DNA from: Chara braunii | Lineage: Eukaryota; Streptophyta; Charophyceae; Charales; Characeae | Assembly (NCBI GenBank): GCA_003427395.1 | Contig: BFEA01000206.1 | Location: forward strand, 1,143,257 to 1,207,256 | Reading direction: 5' to 3' | Length of the DNA stretch: 64,000 nt | In this document: positions 61,100 to 64,000 of the stretch, one piece after another | Numbering within the stretch: the stretch's first letter is position 1 | Layout of the letters: each line of letters begins with the position of its first letter | The notes under the pieces: generated by a model | What the model was told of the DNA's origin: nothing | What the model saw: the letters and a program-made list of their open reading frames with translations, nothing else | Database searches by the model: none | Program-made: the position numbers and the translations under genes

Positions 61100-61524
61100 G
61101 TCACATCCAAAGTAGTTGAAGTCGATAACTTGAAGGTAGCTGAACTCGAGAAGGTAGTTGAAGTCGTCGAAGTGGTTGATGGTGTCGATGAAGTAGGAGT
61201 TTAGTCGATGTCGAAGCGGAGCTGCAAACGTTGACATCATGAAGAAGCTGATGATGAAGTATCTGAAGGTGTGAATCAGAAGGAAGAAGATAGGTGATCA
61301 AAGTGTCAGTCGTCGAGACGACAAGGGCGTCGACGAGTGCACTGTGGACGCATGGAGGCATCGGGCTGATGCTGAAGAACAGCCTCAGAGGGAGCGGGTT
61401 CGTCCTCAGCCATCTCCTCGGCCGGAGGAGGAGAAAAACGACCAGTCGGCTGAGTAAAAGCGGATGTCTCAGCACGACGATCACTGTCACATGCACGAAC
61501 GAACATTCGGGCGTGCTCCAAGTG

Positions 61525-61816
61525 CTCGAGGGGTTCCCAAGTAGCCTACTGTGCTCGAGCGGTTCCCAAGTAGCCTCCTCATCAAGATAACCTTCCAACG
61601 CACAAGGTATTCAATGCGTGGAGGGGTATCGTCGATACCTCGATGAGATACAATGTCGGCAACGACGAACTCCTTGTGACCGTCCACCATGATAGGTGGA
61701 GGGCGCTCATAACGACGTCCAGCGAAGCGCTCAGATGGTCTGCGATTAGGATGCAATAAGGAGACGTGGTAAACATCGTGTATGCGAGCATGTCGAAGGT
61801 AATTAGGTAGCTTCAC
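61525..61816 (-). pseudogene. integrase C-terminus and chromodomain, frameshifted
   Basis: The GPF-like end of integrase (KLPNYLRHARIHDVYHVS) is followed by chromodomain motifs EYLVRW and EGYLDEEATWEPLEH. One base is missing between these two motifs, near 61593. The WEPLEH segment is then partly duplicated at 61520-61570. Confidence 0.85.
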
Positions 61817-62800
61817 ACGGAAGCTGACCGGACTAGGGACAATATTAGAATCGACGACCTAAAGGATGTGACATGGATCGAAGAAACGATGCTTGAACTT
61901 GTGAAGCATATCCGCTTCGAGTTGAAAGTGGTGTGCATCAACGAACACATCGTCACAAACTTTGAATGGATGATTCATTCGTGATCGGCTCGCTCGTGCC
62001 GCCATGCGAGTCTGGGAGTCGGTTAGACTCTCGTGTGAGCGCTTCATAATCGTCGCCATGTGGGCGATGTAGTCGTCAAGCGTAGGACAACGAGTGTCTG
62101 GGCGCAATTGCAACGGTTGTAGGAAGTCCACTAGTACGCAAGGGTGGTAGCCAAGGTCGTAGTAAAATGACCACATCCCTGTGGTTGGCGAAACGGCATG
62201 GTTGTACGCAATCTCAATGTGGGTTAAATGGTCACCTCTAATAAACTTTCGGTGGATATTACTGATAATTTTATTGGTGACCTCAGCTTGACCATCCATC
62301 TGAGGGTGGTAAGACGATGAGAAGCAGAGCTGGGATCCATACACCTTGTGTAAGCGTCGCCAAAATGTGTTGGTGAAGCACGGGTTATGGTCGGAGGTGA
62401 TGCTCTGAGGTAAACCGTGATCTGTCACGACTCAGTCGGAGACGATGTCTGCGACCTCACGAGCATTATTGCGATAGAAACACGGGAAAAAACGTACATG
62501 CTTCGTGAAGTGATCGACGACGACGAAGATAGCATCATGACCCCGTTCAGTGGGTGTAAGAAGGGAACCAACGAAATCTATCGAGATGGATTCTCAACGA
62601 CCCTCAGGTATGGGTAGGGCCAGAAGTAACCCATACGGAAGGTGGTTCGCACTGTTCACCTCCTGGCATGTAGGACAATCCTATAAGTAGGCTTTGACAA
62701 AGTCCTTGGACTTCGGCCAGACGTATAGGCAGCAAACACGAGACAACGTCTTGTGGAAACTCATATAAATGGCAGCTGCGTGATCATGGAACTCTGCTAC
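61817..62800 (-). pseudogene. integrase zinc finger and catalytic core, with stops
   Basis: Zinc-binding HH-CC residues end in CPTCQ near 62680. Core motifs include VVVDHF, SDHNPCF and HPQMDGQAEVTN, giving the D, D and E catalytic positions. In-frame stops at 62681-62683, 62594-62596 and 62432-62434 break it. Confidence 0.85.
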
Positions 62801-62815
62801 GGCCTGGATGAGTAG

Positions 62816-63720
62816 CTATCCGATGGAGGAAATGCAGATATGTGGTTCTAGTTGACCAGATCTGCTATGCCAACACACGAGACCGTTCTCACCGAGGGAG
62901 AATGAAGGAACCGTCTTGCCACTCTGTAGTATCTCGTGGATAACGCGATAATCCAGGCAGTGGCGGTACAGAGTGCGATATGAGTCGATCACCGACTGAT
63001 CAACAGTGGTGATTGAGATGACAACAAGATGGAGGGGTTCCTGATTATGATAAGGACGGAGAGATATGCGGTTTGTTTCACCCTTGATAGGCTGAGTGGT
63101 GAAATTGAACTCGGATAAATCACGCCACCAGCGTGCTTGTCGAGGGGAAAGCTTGGGTTTCGTAAGGAAGGCCTGAACAACTGAGTTATCTGTGCGCACC
63201 GTGAAGGACGCCCTGTACAGATAATGACGCCAATACCGCGTAACATAAACTACTACGAGAATCTCACGTTCATCGGTAGTGTAGTTTATCTCAGCGTGCA
63301 GTAGCTGACGAGAGTAGAAAACGATCGGACAATCCCCAAAACGAGCCTCGACAGTCCCATCCTCCACGATGGTCGATGAATAAGTAACGGAAGGATTATT
63401 AGTGGAGGGAAGTGGTAGGAGGATAGGCGTCAATCGAGAAGCAGTGTCAGCAGGAAGGGGGGGAAAGGACGAACACATAGATAAGGTGAATCAGAAGAAG
63501 AGGGAAACACCTGAGAAAGTACAACTCCTACTGCAAAATTTGACGCATCAGTGGTGACGACGAAGGGACAGTCAAAATCGGGGAGGCAAAGAACCGGCTT
63601 ACAAGTCACTGCCTTCTTGAGGACGTGAAAGGCGTTCTCGAAGAGGTGTGTCCAAAACCACGGTGGGTACTTCCGGAGGAGGGTGGAGGTAAGGACGTAG
63701 GAATACCTAGAGTATCCCTG
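62816..63720 (-). pseudogene. reverse transcriptase end and RNase H, frameshifted
   Basis: 63480-63720 encodes the RT connection (FIQGYS, PPWFWT, AFHVLKKAVT, LPDFDCPF) and the first RNase H Asp (TTDAS). After a frame change near 63480, a 220-codon frame continues with NYTTDERE, WRHYL and RTDN. The polymerase active-site motif lies upstream and is absent. Confidence 0.85.
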
Positions 63721-63745
63721 AATAAAATGATTATAATAATTGACT

Positions 63746-63952
63746 TACCGTGAGGGCACTGGTGCGCAGCCCGTAGTTCGTTTGTTGATGTGGTTCGTGA
63801 AGGGTAAGGTAATGATTATGTTGTATGTATATTTTGTTGTGTTCGCTATTCACAACTCGAAGAGAGTGTGTGTGGAGTCCCGATTGGTGCTTTATTCACA
63901 ATGTTCATGGGACGCTGGACCCAGTTTCCAGCAGGTGGCGCTCCCCATCAAT
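63746..63952 (+). repeat. TG-tailed interspersed repeat, copy 2
   Basis: Matches 20030-20232 from start to end with roughly 15 percent differences, and again leads into TG-rich sequence. Confidence 0.6.
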
Positions 63953-64000
63953 AGACAAGAGAATGTGTGTGCGTGTGTAAGTGAGTGTGAGAGTGTGTGT
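63953..64000 (+). repeat. TG-rich microsatellite at the window edge
   Basis: GTGTGT-rich sequence, cut by the end of the window. Confidence 0.8.

Larger units (their letters stand above)
61100..63720 (-). mobile_element. Ty3/gypsy chromovirus retrotransposon relic, 5'-truncated
   Basis: On the minus strand the order is: end of reverse transcriptase, RNase H, integrase zinc finger and core, then chromodomain. This is the pol order of Ty3/gypsy chromoviruses, which integrate by reading chromatin marks. gag, protease and most of the reverse transcriptase are missing. The sequence stops at about 63720, just before the TG-tailed repeat. Several frameshifts and stop codons show it is dead. No LTR was identified. 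Confidence 0.9.

Overview
The window is nuclear DNA of a green-lineage eukaryote (streptophyte). The best evidence is a reconstructed plant-type polypyrimidine tract-binding protein (PTB) gene on the minus strand, at 28461-55566. It has ten coding exons joined by nine GT-AG introns of up to 8.4 kb, and it gives one uninterrupted 499-residue frame. Long introns, abundant CT/GA, TG and TA microsatellites, decayed transposons and short N gaps point to a large, repeat-rich genome. A charophyte alga such as Chara would fit, but that is inference; a bryophyte, lycophyte, fern or gymnosperm cannot be excluded. No prokaryotic or organellar genes are seen.

Layout. (1) 1-18000 is AT-rich repeat country: two diverged direct copies of a large non-coding repeat (about 2120-6290 and 11780-17540). 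Each carries an array of short hairpins with a conserved loop and co-varying arms. Between them lies a foldback-like pair of inverted tandem arrays (6545-7150 and 8690-10050). A hAT-like non-autonomous element sits in the second copy and a small related terminal-inverted-repeat element in the foldback. (2) 18000-28460 is intergenic DNA holding tandem duplications, a tRNA-derived SINE with a target-site duplication, a 0.2-kb interspersed repeat ending in a TG-rich tail, and two copies of a hammerhead-ribozyme-like motif, one intact in its core and one decayed. (3) 28461-55566 is the PTB gene. (4) 55600-59150 is its upstream flank, with a long GA microsatellite just before the start codon, then unrecognised AT-rich DNA. 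(5) 59150-63720 holds another small terminal-inverted-repeat element and a 5'-truncated, frame-broken Ty3/gypsy chromovirus relic on the minus strand. A second copy of the TG-tailed repeat closes the window.

Only one gene looks functional. PTB proteins bind CU-rich RNA, and the sense strand of the PTB pre-mRNA has three pyrimidine tracts of about 0.5-0.7 kb in its two longest introns. This, with a possible 33-nt in-frame cassette exon in intron 1, makes autoregulated splicing a testable idea. The most unusual non-genic signals are the co-varying hairpin arrays and the hammerhead-like motifs. All coordinates of repeat boundaries are approximate because they were found by eye.
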